Shown here piece by piece: positions 54,536-62,692 of a stretch of 64,000 bases of DNA. The position numbers and the translations under genes were made by a program. Where the stretch lies: assembly GCA_965657135.1 (NCBI GenBank), contig CBFHNF010000002.1:1-64000 (forward strand). The letters run 5' to 3'. Each line of letters opens with the position of its first letter. Positions within the stretch are counted from its first letter, which is position 1. The stretch is from HIMB11 sp965657135 (lineage in GTDB: Bacteria > Pseudomonadota > Alphaproteobacteria > Rhodobacterales > Rhodobacteraceae). Under the pieces are notes generated by a model that worked only from the letters and a program-made list of their open reading frames with translations, was not told the DNA's origin and did no database searches.

Positions 54536-55627
54536 ATGAACATTCATAGTCGCGATGTAGATAAAGAGATTGAACGTAGCGAGGCGCAGGCTGCCTTGGA
54601 CGCGCTGCGCAGCTTTATTGCGGAAAAGGAGGCGGATGCACTGGACGGTCCGCATCTGACAGCGTTGCGTGGATTATTGCCATCAGCCTACCCTGAATTA
54701 TCGCGCAATTTTCCTGCGGACTTTAACGCTGACGCTGCGTACAAAGGCACGTTACCTGATTTGCAAAACGGCCCCAGTTCACTGATCCGCGGTGAAAATC
54801 GTGTTATTCAACATGTTGGGATTTCAAATTTCCGCCTTCCGATTAATTTTGCCACCAAAGAGGGTGGAACAATCGGTTTAGAAACATCTGTGACGGGTAC
54901 TGTCAGTTTAGAAGCAGATAAAAAAGGTATCAATATGTCCCGCATCATGCGCAGTTTTTATAAACACGCAGAAGAGCGGTTCAGTTTTGATGTCGTGTCA
55001 GCGGTGCTTGATGATTATAAAAACGACCTTGAAAGTTTTGATGCGCGCATTGCATTGCGCTTTTCCTATCCGGTGAAAGTTCAATCTTTGCGCTCGGGAT
55101 TATCAGGGTATCAGTATTATGACATCGCCCTTGAACTGGTTGAGCAGGAAGGGCAACGCCATAAGATGATGCACCTTGACTATGTTTATAGTTCGACATG
55201 CCCCTGTTCACTTGAGCTTTCTGAACATGCGCGGCAAACGCGCGCGCAACTCGCCACTCCACATTCACAACGTTCAGTGGCGCGTGTTTCATTAAAATTT
55301 GAAAGTGGCGATAAACTATGGTTCGAAGATGTGATCGATATGTGTCGCAGAGCCGTTCCAACGGAAACGCAGGTGATGGTTAAGCGCGAAGATGAACAGG
55401 CGTTTGCAGAACTAAATGCGGCCAACCCAATCTTTGTTGAGGATGCCGCGCGTTTGTTTGCAGAGCAATTGAGCGCAGATCAACGGGTTTCAGATTTCCG
55501 TGTCGCGGCAAGTCACCAGGAAAGCTTGCATAGTCACGATGCCGTATCTGTGTTGACGAATGGCGCAACGTTTGCATCAAATTCAATTGATCCACGGTTC
55601 TTTGAGAGCCTTATCCACCGCGGATAA
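54536..55627 (+). CDS. folE2: GTP cyclohydrolase FolE2 (type IB)
   Basis: First step of folate synthesis (GTP to 7,8-dihydroneopterin triphosphate) by the metal-flexible type IB enzyme. 363 residues. Core elements are VGISNFRLPINF, the active-site SSTCPCSLELSEHARQ with a metal-binding cysteine, and AHLT-type ATPHSQRSVARVSLKF. ATG 54536 is chosen for similarity; ATTGGAG precedes. I do not see a clear Zur box upstream. No folE of the zinc type is present in the window. Confidence 0.94.
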   Translation: MNIHSRDVDKEIERSEAQAALDALRSFIAEKEADALDGPHLTALRGLLPSAYPELSRNFPADFNADAAYKGTLPDLQNGPSSLIRGENRVIQHVGISNFRLPINFATKEGGTIGLETSVTGTVSLEADKKGINMSRIMRSFYKHAEERFSFDVVSAVLDDYKNDLESFDARIALRFSYPVKVQSLRSGLSGYQYYDIALELVEQEGQRHKMMHLDYVYSSTCPCSLELSEHARQTRAQLATPHSQRSVARVSLKFESGDKLWFEDVIDMCRRAVPTETQVMVKREDEQAFAELNAANPIFVEDAARLFAEQLSADQRVSDFRVAASHQESLHSHDAVSVLTNGATFASNSIDPRFFESLIHRG

Positions 55628-55668
55628 ACGCGCTTGACTTTGGACTGCTTGCAGGCCAACGGTTTGTT

Positions 55669-57120
55669 ATGTTTGATATTCGTCCCATCGGATACGTGAT
55701 TGGTATTATTGTCGCCTTTCTAGGTGCAATGATGTTTTTTCCAATGGTGTTGGATTACGCTGATGGCAATCCACATTGGCGTGTTTTTGCACAAGCCAGT
55801 GCCATTACGACATTGTGTGGTCTGTTCGTGTCTATGTCGTGTTCCAACGGAAAATCCCAAGGTCTAGAGCTGCAGAAGACTTTTTTACTAACGACCGGTG
55901 TGTGGATTGTTCTTCCTATTTTTGCGGCACTGCCATTCGTGATGGGGGCAACCCAGTCATCGGTTGTCGATGCGATTTTCGAAGCGACATCGGGGCTGAC
56001 AACAACCGGTTCCACTGTCATAAGTGGACTGGATGATCTTCCACGCGGCTTACTTCTTTGGCGTGGCTTGCTGAACTGGTTGGGCGGCATCGGGATTATC
56101 GTGGTTGCGATGGTGTTTTTGCCCGAACTGCGCGTTGGGGGTATGCAAATATTCCGCGCAGAATCCTTTGATACAATGGGTAAAATTCTGCCACGCGCGA
56201 CCCAAATTTCTGGTCAGATATCCATCATCTACATCGGGCTAACCATTGCGTGTTTCCTGAGTTACATTGCTGTGGAAATGTCAGGGTTTGATGCATTGAT
56301 CCATGCGCTGACTACCGTGGCGACAGGTGGGTTTTCCTCTCATGATGCTTCCTTCTCTGCGATGGAGGGTCCTGCCGAATATGTCGCATCTGTGTATATG
56401 GTTCTGGCCGCACTGCCCTTTGTACGTTTCGTCCAACTTTTAAATGGGAGCGCACAGCCCATTTTTAATGATGAGCAAATTCGTGGATTTGTTGCGACGC
56501 TTGCTGTGGTCATTGGCATAAGCGCCATCTATCTGATTTATTTACAAGGTTTTGTAATTGAATTGGCCATTCGAAAAGCAACATTTAACATCATTTCTAT
56601 TATGAGTGGGACAGGCTATGCATCAGCGGATTATATGCTGTGGGGCGCGCCCATGGTTGCCATTTTCTTTTTTGTCGGTCTGATCGGGGGATGTGCTGGG
56701 TCTACGGCATGTTCGGTGAAAATTTTTCGCTATCAAATTATGCTGGCAGCGATGGCAACCCAATTAAAGAGGATACAATCACCAAGTAGCGTGCATGTTC
56801 CGCATTTTCAGGAACGACCAATTTCACAAGACGTCATGGATTCCGTCATGGTATTCTTTGTGATGTTCTTCATTTCGCTAGGTGTCTTGGCTTTTTTGTT
56901 AGGGCTGACGGGGCTTGATTTCATCACAGCGTTATCGGGGGCTGCGACGGCCATAGGAAATATTGGCCCCGGTCTTGGACCCGAGATTGGCCCAACGGGA
57001 AACTTTGAAAACCTCAATAGTGCGGCCAAAGGTTTGCTCATTTTCGGCATGATTTTGGGACGCTTGGAATTGATGGCGGTCTTTGTTTTGTTCACCCGCC
57101 GTTTTTGGCAGGCCGCTTAG
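55669..57120 (+). CDS. trkH: Trk-type potassium uptake protein TrkH
   Basis: K+ transporter core in the inner membrane, normally regulated by TrkA. 483 residues with about ten hydrophobic helices arranged in four pore-like repeats. Filter-like segments include TTTGSTVISGLDDLP, TVATGGFSSHD, MSGTGYASADY and GNIGPGLGPEIGPTG, each with the conserved glycine. It ends 4 bp inside the convergent protease-like gene. No trkA is adjacent. Confidence 0.93.
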   Translation: MFDIRPIGYVIGIIVAFLGAMMFFPMVLDYADGNPHWRVFAQASAITTLCGLFVSMSCSNGKSQGLELQKTFLLTTGVWIVLPIFAALPFVMGATQSSVVDAIFEATSGLTTTGSTVISGLDDLPRGLLLWRGLLNWLGGIGIIVVAMVFLPELRVGGMQIFRAESFDTMGKILPRATQISGQISIIYIGLTIACFLSYIAVEMSGFDALIHALTTVATGGFSSHDASFSAMEGPAEYVASVYMVLAALPFVRFVQLLNGSAQPIFNDEQIRGFVATLAVVIGISAIYLIYLQGFVIELAIRKATFNIISIMSGTGYASADYMLWGAPMVAIFFFVGLIGGCAGSTACSVKIFRYQIMLAAMATQLKRIQSPSSVHVPHFQERPISQDVMDSVMVFFVMFFISLGVLAFLLGLTGLDFITALSGAATAIGNIGPGLGPEIGPTGNFENLNSAAKGLLIFGMILGRLELMAVFVLFTRRFWQAA

Positions 57121-58865
57121 TCAATCCAACATTCTAGTGGCGTTGACATATTCTGCGCTGACGCGATCAATGCCACATCATCCAAACGGTTGGTTTGACC
57201 AGATCGCAACGCTATACCTGCTGATTTCAATAGTGCAGATAAACTCGCTGCGTTAACCGCAAAATTTACGTTGTCGGGTATTTTACGACCGGCAGGCTTT
57301 TGGGAAATCAATACGCCTGCAAGATTGCCAAACCGATCCAAGATCGCACCTCCAAAATCACCAGGCTCGGCAATAAGATCCAGTTGGAATTTGGTTGTGT
57401 TACCATTTAGATCCGTCGTTTCGGCGACCATGGCCTCCGTGACTGAGGCGAGTCCCAAACGGCCACCATAAGGAAAACTTGATAGGAATGCTGTATCCCC
57501 CTTGCGCATTTGACCACCAAGTGTTGCAAATGAAATTGGTGCAAGGTTTGATTTGGGTGCGACCAATGCTATGCCTGTTTCGCTCTGGGTGATGATTTCA
57601 GCGTCATACGACCCACCAAATGTTAGCGCACTGCACTGCTCCAAGTCACCTGTGTCGGTCACAGCATGTCCGTCTTTGGATACAAATACAGCGCTTTTGA
57701 TAACGGCAGGTTTGCGCACTGATACTCCAAATTGCGCCTCGGGGTCATTGATTTCTGCACTCAGGCTTGGGTCGAGTGTTCCCGCAAATGTCGTGAAACT
57801 CGTGCTCATATGCTGCACAAGTCGATCAAACTGTTCACCTTGCTCGGCGGGCCAAATCAATCCGAACCCCTTTATTTCTCCGTCAGCATGCGTGGCCGAG
57901 ATATAGGCATGAGTCGCTGAATTTTCACCCGTGATTGTGAATCGATCTCGGCTTAGTGATTTATCAACATTCATGGGCACGATCGAGAGAGTAGGCAAAA
58001 TGCCATAAATCGCGGCCAGATCACCACGATTGCCGCGCGCCGAAATCAAAAACACATGTGCAGAAGTATCCTTGGATTTCGCCGTGAAATGGGCCAGTGG
58101 CGCGGCGTAACTGTCAAATTCAACAACTTCGGTTGGAAGATCAATGCTGATACCTGCCTCCAAATCGCGATGGGTACGCAATCCCAATCCATCGAATATC
58201 GCAAAATATTGAGCGCGCAGTTCTGCGCGTTGTGCCGTGGTCAGTACACCAGTTTCTTCGTGTCCATTATCCGCTTGCCAGGCTGCCATGGATGCGCGCG
58301 TGCCGCGCCCAAAGGATGCATCAATGGTGCTATTATAGTAACTAGCCCACTTAAGGAACCGTTGCAGATCCATCTTTTGGTCGCGACTAAGGAGATTTTC
58401 ACTCGCACGCGCTTGGGCAAGCGTTTCATCAGGCGGGGTACTGATTTCAACGGTTTCTGTCTGAACTTCTGTTGTTTGAAGTGAAACTTCACTGGCTTCG
58501 CGTTGCACTGGTTGAGACGGTTCGATCGCAATTGGGGCAGGGCCAATTGGATAAATGCGCTGTCTGTAATTCGAACCGGTTGCTAAAAAGCTATCTCGTG
58601 GAATCGCTGCACGATCGCGCAGTTGTGACATGCGCAGATCAGCCTGATCTTCTGGCAATGGGCCTAAGGTCAGCGCATACCAACCGGATCCAATAGAGTG
58701 GGCCTGAATGTCGGGAAATTCTTGAGAATAAATACGCGCTCGTGTCTCAGCCTCTAACAAACTTGGTTGGGCTTCAATTTGGATCCAACGCATGTCTTGT
58801 GGGAAACTGGCATTCGCCACAGCCACAGTTAAAATCCCAATTACCAAGCTTAAATATCTACGCAT
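57117..58865 (-). CDS. Exported trypsin-fold protein with SPOR/PG-binding-like N-terminus, catalytically degenerate
   Basis: 582 residues with a signal peptide (MRRYLSLVIGILTVAVANAS). The N-terminal part resembles SPOR-like repeats (HSIGSGWYALTLGPLPEDQA), then a peptidoglycan-binding-like segment (STIDASFGRGTRASMAAWQA). The C-terminal half has a trypsin-like fold, but the expected GDSGG reads EPGDFGGAILDRF (Phe for Ser), and no clear catalytic His is seen around GHAVTDTGD. It is thus probably a non-catalytic binding or regulatory protein at the cell wall. The stop overlaps trkH by 4 bp. Confidence 0.72.
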   Translation of the reverse strand: MRRYLSLVIGILTVAVANASFPQDMRWIQIEAQPSLLEAETRARIYSQEFPDIQAHSIGSGWYALTLGPLPEDQADLRMSQLRDRAAIPRDSFLATGSNYRQRIYPIGPAPIAIEPSQPVQREASEVSLQTTEVQTETVEISTPPDETLAQARASENLLSRDQKMDLQRFLKWASYYNSTIDASFGRGTRASMAAWQADNGHEETGVLTTAQRAELRAQYFAIFDGLGLRTHRDLEAGISIDLPTEVVEFDSYAAPLAHFTAKSKDTSAHVFLISARGNRGDLAAIYGILPTLSIVPMNVDKSLSRDRFTITGENSATHAYISATHADGEIKGFGLIWPAEQGEQFDRLVQHMSTSFTTFAGTLDPSLSAEINDPEAQFGVSVRKPAVIKSAVFVSKDGHAVTDTGDLEQCSALTFGGSYDAEIITQSETGIALVAPKSNLAPISFATLGGQMRKGDTAFLSSFPYGGRLGLASVTEAMVAETTDLNGNTTKFQLDLIAEPGDFGGAILDRFGNLAGVLISQKPAGRKIPDNVNFAVNAASLSALLKSAGIALRSGQTNRLDDVALIASAQNMSTPLECWID

Positions 58866-59065
58866 CCCTACCTCTTAAACGTACCAAATTTCCACCTATT
58901 TGACGGTCATATCAAACATTTCACGGATTTCTAGTTTTATCTTTAGCATATTTCCCCGCGCTAGGTTGTCTCGTTTCTATGAAATTTCCCTACCCTTCAT
59001 TGACCGCCATCGCTGCTTTGCCTATTTAGAAGCAAATCGCGCCGCATGAATAAGGTTTCAATGTT

Positions 59066-59986
59066 ATGACAATCGAAAAACCTCAATCTTTTCAAGAAAT
59101 TATTTTAAGATTGCAAAATTACTGGGCGCACAATGGCTGTGCCATTTTGCAACCCTATGATATGGAGGTTGGGGCTGGCACGTTTCATCCTGCTACAACA
59201 CTGCGGGCGTTGGGCACCAAAACATGGGCCGCGGCCTATGTTCAGCCGTCACGGCGGCCAACGGATGGGCGTTACGGCGAAAACCCTAATCGTTTGCAGC
59301 ATTATTACCAGTATCAGGTTTTGATCAAACCAAGTCCGCCAAATTTGCAAGATTTGTATTTGGGATCGCTTGAGGCCATTGGGATCGACATGGGCTTACA
59401 TGATATCCGATTTGTAGAAGACGACTGGGAAAGCCCAACATTGGGTGCTTGGGGCTTAGGTTGGGAAGTTTGGTGTGATGGCATGGAAGTGAGCCAATTT
59501 ACCTATTTCCAACAGGTTGGGGGACATGATTGTCATCCTGTCTCTGGCGAATTGACCTATGGTCTTGAACGGTTGGCTATGTACGTTTTGGGGGTCGATC
59601 ATGTGATGGACATGCCATTCAATGACCCAAGTGCGCCGATTGCCTTAAAGTATGGTGATGTGTTCAAGCAAACTGAACAGGAATATGCGCGTTGGAATTT
59701 CGACGTTGCCAATACGGATGTGCTCTTGCGTCATTTTGAAGAGGCCGAGGCCGAGTGTCAGTCAATTTTAGAACAAGACCACATTGACCCAAAAACATCA
59801 AAGCGGATCATCATGGCGCATCCTGCGTATGATCAATGTATTAAGGCAAGTCATATTTTTAACCTTCTTGATGCGCGCGGTGTCATATCGGTGACTGAAC
59901 GCCAAGCCTATATCGGCCGCGTACGCACCTTGGCAAAGAAATGTGCTGATGCCTTTGTTCTTACGGATGCGGGGGGATATGTGTAA
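59066..59986 (+). CDS. glyQ: Glycine-tRNA ligase alpha subunit
   Basis: Catalytic subunit of bacterial alpha2-beta2 glycyl-tRNA synthetase. 306 residues, full length. Begins TIEKPQSFQEIILRLQNYWA; class II core elements are GCAILQPYDMEVGAGTFHPA, AAYVQPSRRPTDGRYGENPN, and YGLERLAMYV. It is followed with a 1-bp overlap by a DUF6446 gene and then glyS, so the two synthetase subunits are separated by an unrelated membrane protein. Confidence 0.97.
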   Translation: MTIEKPQSFQEIILRLQNYWAHNGCAILQPYDMEVGAGTFHPATTLRALGTKTWAAAYVQPSRRPTDGRYGENPNRLQHYYQYQVLIKPSPPNLQDLYLGSLEAIGIDMGLHDIRFVEDDWESPTLGAWGLGWEVWCDGMEVSQFTYFQQVGGHDCHPVSGELTYGLERLAMYVLGVDHVMDMPFNDPSAPIALKYGDVFKQTEQEYARWNFDVANTDVLLRHFEEAEAECQSILEQDHIDPKTSKRIIMAHPAYDQCIKASHIFNLLDARGVISVTERQAYIGRVRTLAKKCADAFVLTDAGGYV

Positions 59987-60501
59987 TGAACGGGCGCATC
60001 ATAGTTTTTGTGATTATTGCGTGTGCAGCGATCGCTGGGGCCGCTATGTATTATTTGCAAATATATGGATTTTATGGGGATGTCAGCGATACGGATAATC
60101 GCATTTTCCTAACCTCGTCGATAACGGGAACACCCGAAGAAATTTCGATAGCATCACTTAGCGCGATTGACGCCGATAGCTCGCCCATTCGTTATCGTGC
60201 TTGTTTCACCACAGAACAATCGATTGCCATGCTCAGCGAAAGTTTCGAGGTGCACGCGGATGCCGAACCACGGGTTGCACCAGGTTGGTTTGATTGCTTT
60301 GACGCAGAACAACTCGGTGCCGATCTGGCCATCGGGAACGCAATTGCGTTCTGGGGACAGCGCAACATAGAGTATGGCGTTGATCGCGTGGTTGCCATTT
60401 ATCCCGACGGCCGTGGGTATGTCTGGCACGAGGTGAATGATTGTGGTGACAAACTCTATGACGGATCACCGAAAGATCCAAATTGCCCTGAAAGGGACTA
60501 A
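59986..60501 (+). CDS. DUF6446 family single-span membrane protein within the gly operon
   Basis: 171 residues: an N-terminal membrane anchor (about 5-26; IIVFVIIACAAIAGAAMYYL) and a periplasmic domain with conserved SSPIRYRACFTTEQS, PGWFDCFDAEQLG and WHEVNDCGDKLYDG. Four cysteines could form disulfides. It overlaps the glyQ stop by 1 bp and ends 2 bp before glyS, so its expression is tied to glycyl-tRNA synthetase. This gene order is shared by Rhodobacterales. Function unknown. Confidence 0.85.
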   Translation: MNGRIIVFVIIACAAIAGAAMYYLQIYGFYGDVSDTDNRIFLTSSITGTPEEISIASLSAIDADSSPIRYRACFTTEQSIAMLSESFEVHADAEPRVAPGWFDCFDAEQLGADLAIGNAIAFWGQRNIEYGVDRVVAIYPDGRGYVWHEVNDCGDKLYDGSPKDPNCPERD

Positions 60502-60503
60502 GA

Positions 60504-62594
60504 ATGCCGAACCTATTAATTGAACTGTTCTCAGAAGAGATTCCTGCCCGTATGCAGCGTCGCGCTGCAGAAGATTTGAAAAAGATCGTAACGAATGGGA
60601 TGGTTGATGCAGGTTTAACCTATGCGGGGGCCGCTGCGTTTTCGACGCCACGCCGCCTTACACTGGCTGTTCAGGATGTGTTGTCCGAAAGCCCAACAAT
60701 CCAACAAGAGCGTAAAGGACCGCGTGTTGATGCGCCAGACAAAGCGATTGAGGGTTTTTTGAGGGGTGCAGGTCTTACGAAAGATCAGCTTGAAGTGCGC
60801 GAAGAGAAAAAGGGCAAAGTGTATTTTGCAACTATCAAAAAGCCAGGCCGGCCAGCGACAGATATCATCGCAGAGGTTTTGGAAAATGCCGTTCGCAACT
60901 TCCCTTGGCCCAAATCGATGCGCTGGGGGGCTGGAAGCCTGCGTTGGGTGCGTCCGCTGCATTCAATTGTTTGCATATTGACGGATGATTTGGGCACGCA
61001 TGTTGTTCCCTTAAATATAGATGGCATAGAAAGCGGCAACACGACACTGGGTCATCGCTTTATGTCATCGGGTGATAGGATTACTGTTTCGGGATTTGAC
61101 GACTATGCGGCCGCATTGAAAAAGCACTACGTCATTCTTGACCCAGAAGAGCGTGCGCAGATGATCTGGCAGGACGCGGCCAATATCGCCTTTGCGAGCG
61201 GACTTGAGATTGTTGAAGATGCGGGCTTGCTTGCCGAGGTGTCTGGTCTGGTCGAATGGCCCGTTGTCCTGATGGGTGAAATTGACCAAGAATTTTTGGA
61301 ACTGCCGCCCGAAGTATTGCAAACCTCGATGCGAGAACATCAAAAATTCTTTTCGGTAAGGGATACAAAATCAGGCCAAATAACCCGGTTCATCACCGTT
61401 GCAAATCGTGAAACAGCGGATCAGGGTGCAACAATTTTGGCAGGCAACCAAAAAGTTTTATCTGCGCGTTTAGCGGATGCCAAATTTTTCTGGGAAAATG
61501 ATTTACGCGTTGCCACGATCCAAGGGCTGTCAGCGTGGTCTGATCGATTATCCAACGTGACCTTCCACAATAAGCTTGGCACTCAAAAGGATCGCATTGA
61601 TCGCATTATGGCCCTTGCCAATGCGCTGTCGCCGATGACGTCGGCTGATGCGCGTTTGACCGAAAAAGCAGCAGAGATCGCCAAAGCGGATTTGTCATCT
61701 GAAATGGTTTACGAGTTTCCCGAACTTCAGGGACTGATGGGGCGGTACTATGCGCAAGCGGCAGGTGAAGTGCAAGAGGTGGCAAACGCATGTGAGCAAC
61801 ACTGGCAACCGTTGGGGCCGTCCGATGATGTTCCTACCGAAGCGGTATCTGTCACCGTGGCACTGGCAGATAAAATGGACACATTGTGCGGATTTTGGGC
61901 GATTGACGAAAAGCCAACGGGTTCCAAAGATCCCTTTGCGTTGCGGCGTGCGGCACTTGGGGTGATCCGTTTGGTGTTGGAAAATCAAACACGTCTTCCT
62001 TTAACTGAGGTGGCGAAATTACACTTTAATCGATTTGAACATGGGCAGAATGATGAGGACATGGCATCAGATCTATTGGGCTTTTTCCACGATCGTCTAA
62101 AGGTGTATTTGCGCGATCGCGGCATCCGTCATGATGTTATTGACGCCTGCATCGCGATGGAGGGCAACGACGATATTGCGTTGTTGGTTAAACGTGCCGA
62201 GGCATTGACAGAATTTCTATCTTCAGAAGATGGCGAAAACTTGGTTCAGGGGTTCCGCCGCGCGAACAATATTCTGACCCAAGCCGAGGAAAAGGATGGC
62301 GTCGAGTATTCATTTGGTGCAGACGTAAAGTTTGCAGAAACAGAGGAAGAGCGCGCACTGTTTTCTGCCATCGATACGCAGGGGCCCAAAATAGACGATG
62401 CAATCCAGGCCGAGGATTTTGTGTCTGCGATGGGTGCAATGGCGTCATTGCGCGTGCCTGTGGACGCATTCTTTGAAGCGGTGCAAGTCAACTCTGACAA
62501 TGAAATTGTGCGGCGCAATCGCTTGAATTTACTGTCCCAGGTTCGCAAAATTTGCGCGCGCGTGGTCGATTTAGGCCTTATCGACGCGGCCTAG
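60504..62594 (+). CDS. glyS: Glycine-tRNA ligase beta subunit
   Basis: tRNA-binding subunit of glycyl-tRNA synthetase. 696 residues. The N-terminus MPNLLIELFSEEIPARMQRR is diagnostic, and SVTVALADKMDTLCGFWAID, followed by PFALRRAALGVIR, belongs to the HD-like/DALR-related core. Full length. It forms an operon with glyQ and the DUF6446 gene; a PEP/pyruvate-dikinase-like gene follows after 98 bp. Confidence 0.97.
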   Translation: MPNLLIELFSEEIPARMQRRAAEDLKKIVTNGMVDAGLTYAGAAAFSTPRRLTLAVQDVLSESPTIQQERKGPRVDAPDKAIEGFLRGAGLTKDQLEVREEKKGKVYFATIKKPGRPATDIIAEVLENAVRNFPWPKSMRWGAGSLRWVRPLHSIVCILTDDLGTHVVPLNIDGIESGNTTLGHRFMSSGDRITVSGFDDYAAALKKHYVILDPEERAQMIWQDAANIAFASGLEIVEDAGLLAEVSGLVEWPVVLMGEIDQEFLELPPEVLQTSMREHQKFFSVRDTKSGQITRFITVANRETADQGATILAGNQKVLSARLADAKFFWENDLRVATIQGLSAWSDRLSNVTFHNKLGTQKDRIDRIMALANALSPMTSADARLTEKAAEIAKADLSSEMVYEFPELQGLMGRYYAQAAGEVQEVANACEQHWQPLGPSDDVPTEAVSVTVALADKMDTLCGFWAIDEKPTGSKDPFALRRAALGVIRLVLENQTRLPLTEVAKLHFNRFEHGQNDEDMASDLLGFFHDRLKVYLRDRGIRHDVIDACIAMEGNDDIALLVKRAEALTEFLSSEDGENLVQGFRRANNILTQAEEKDGVEYSFGADVKFAETEEERALFSAIDTQGPKIDDAIQAEDFVSAMGAMASLRVPVDAFFEAVQVNSDNEIVRRNRLNLLSQVRKICARVVDLGLIDAA

Positions 62595-62692
62595 AGTCGC
62601 CTACCGCAAAAAGACTTAGCAGCTTTTTCTTGATTGATGGGCGGACTTAGCTATGCTGCAGCGATACCTTTAACGCCGCAGTGCAGCACAAA

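Noticed and set aside
62656..62686. CTGCAG and GCAGTGCAG words upstream of the dikinase-like gene, similar to PhaR sites
   Set aside because: The spacing does not give CTGC-N3/4-GCAG, and the gene has no link to PHA metabolism.
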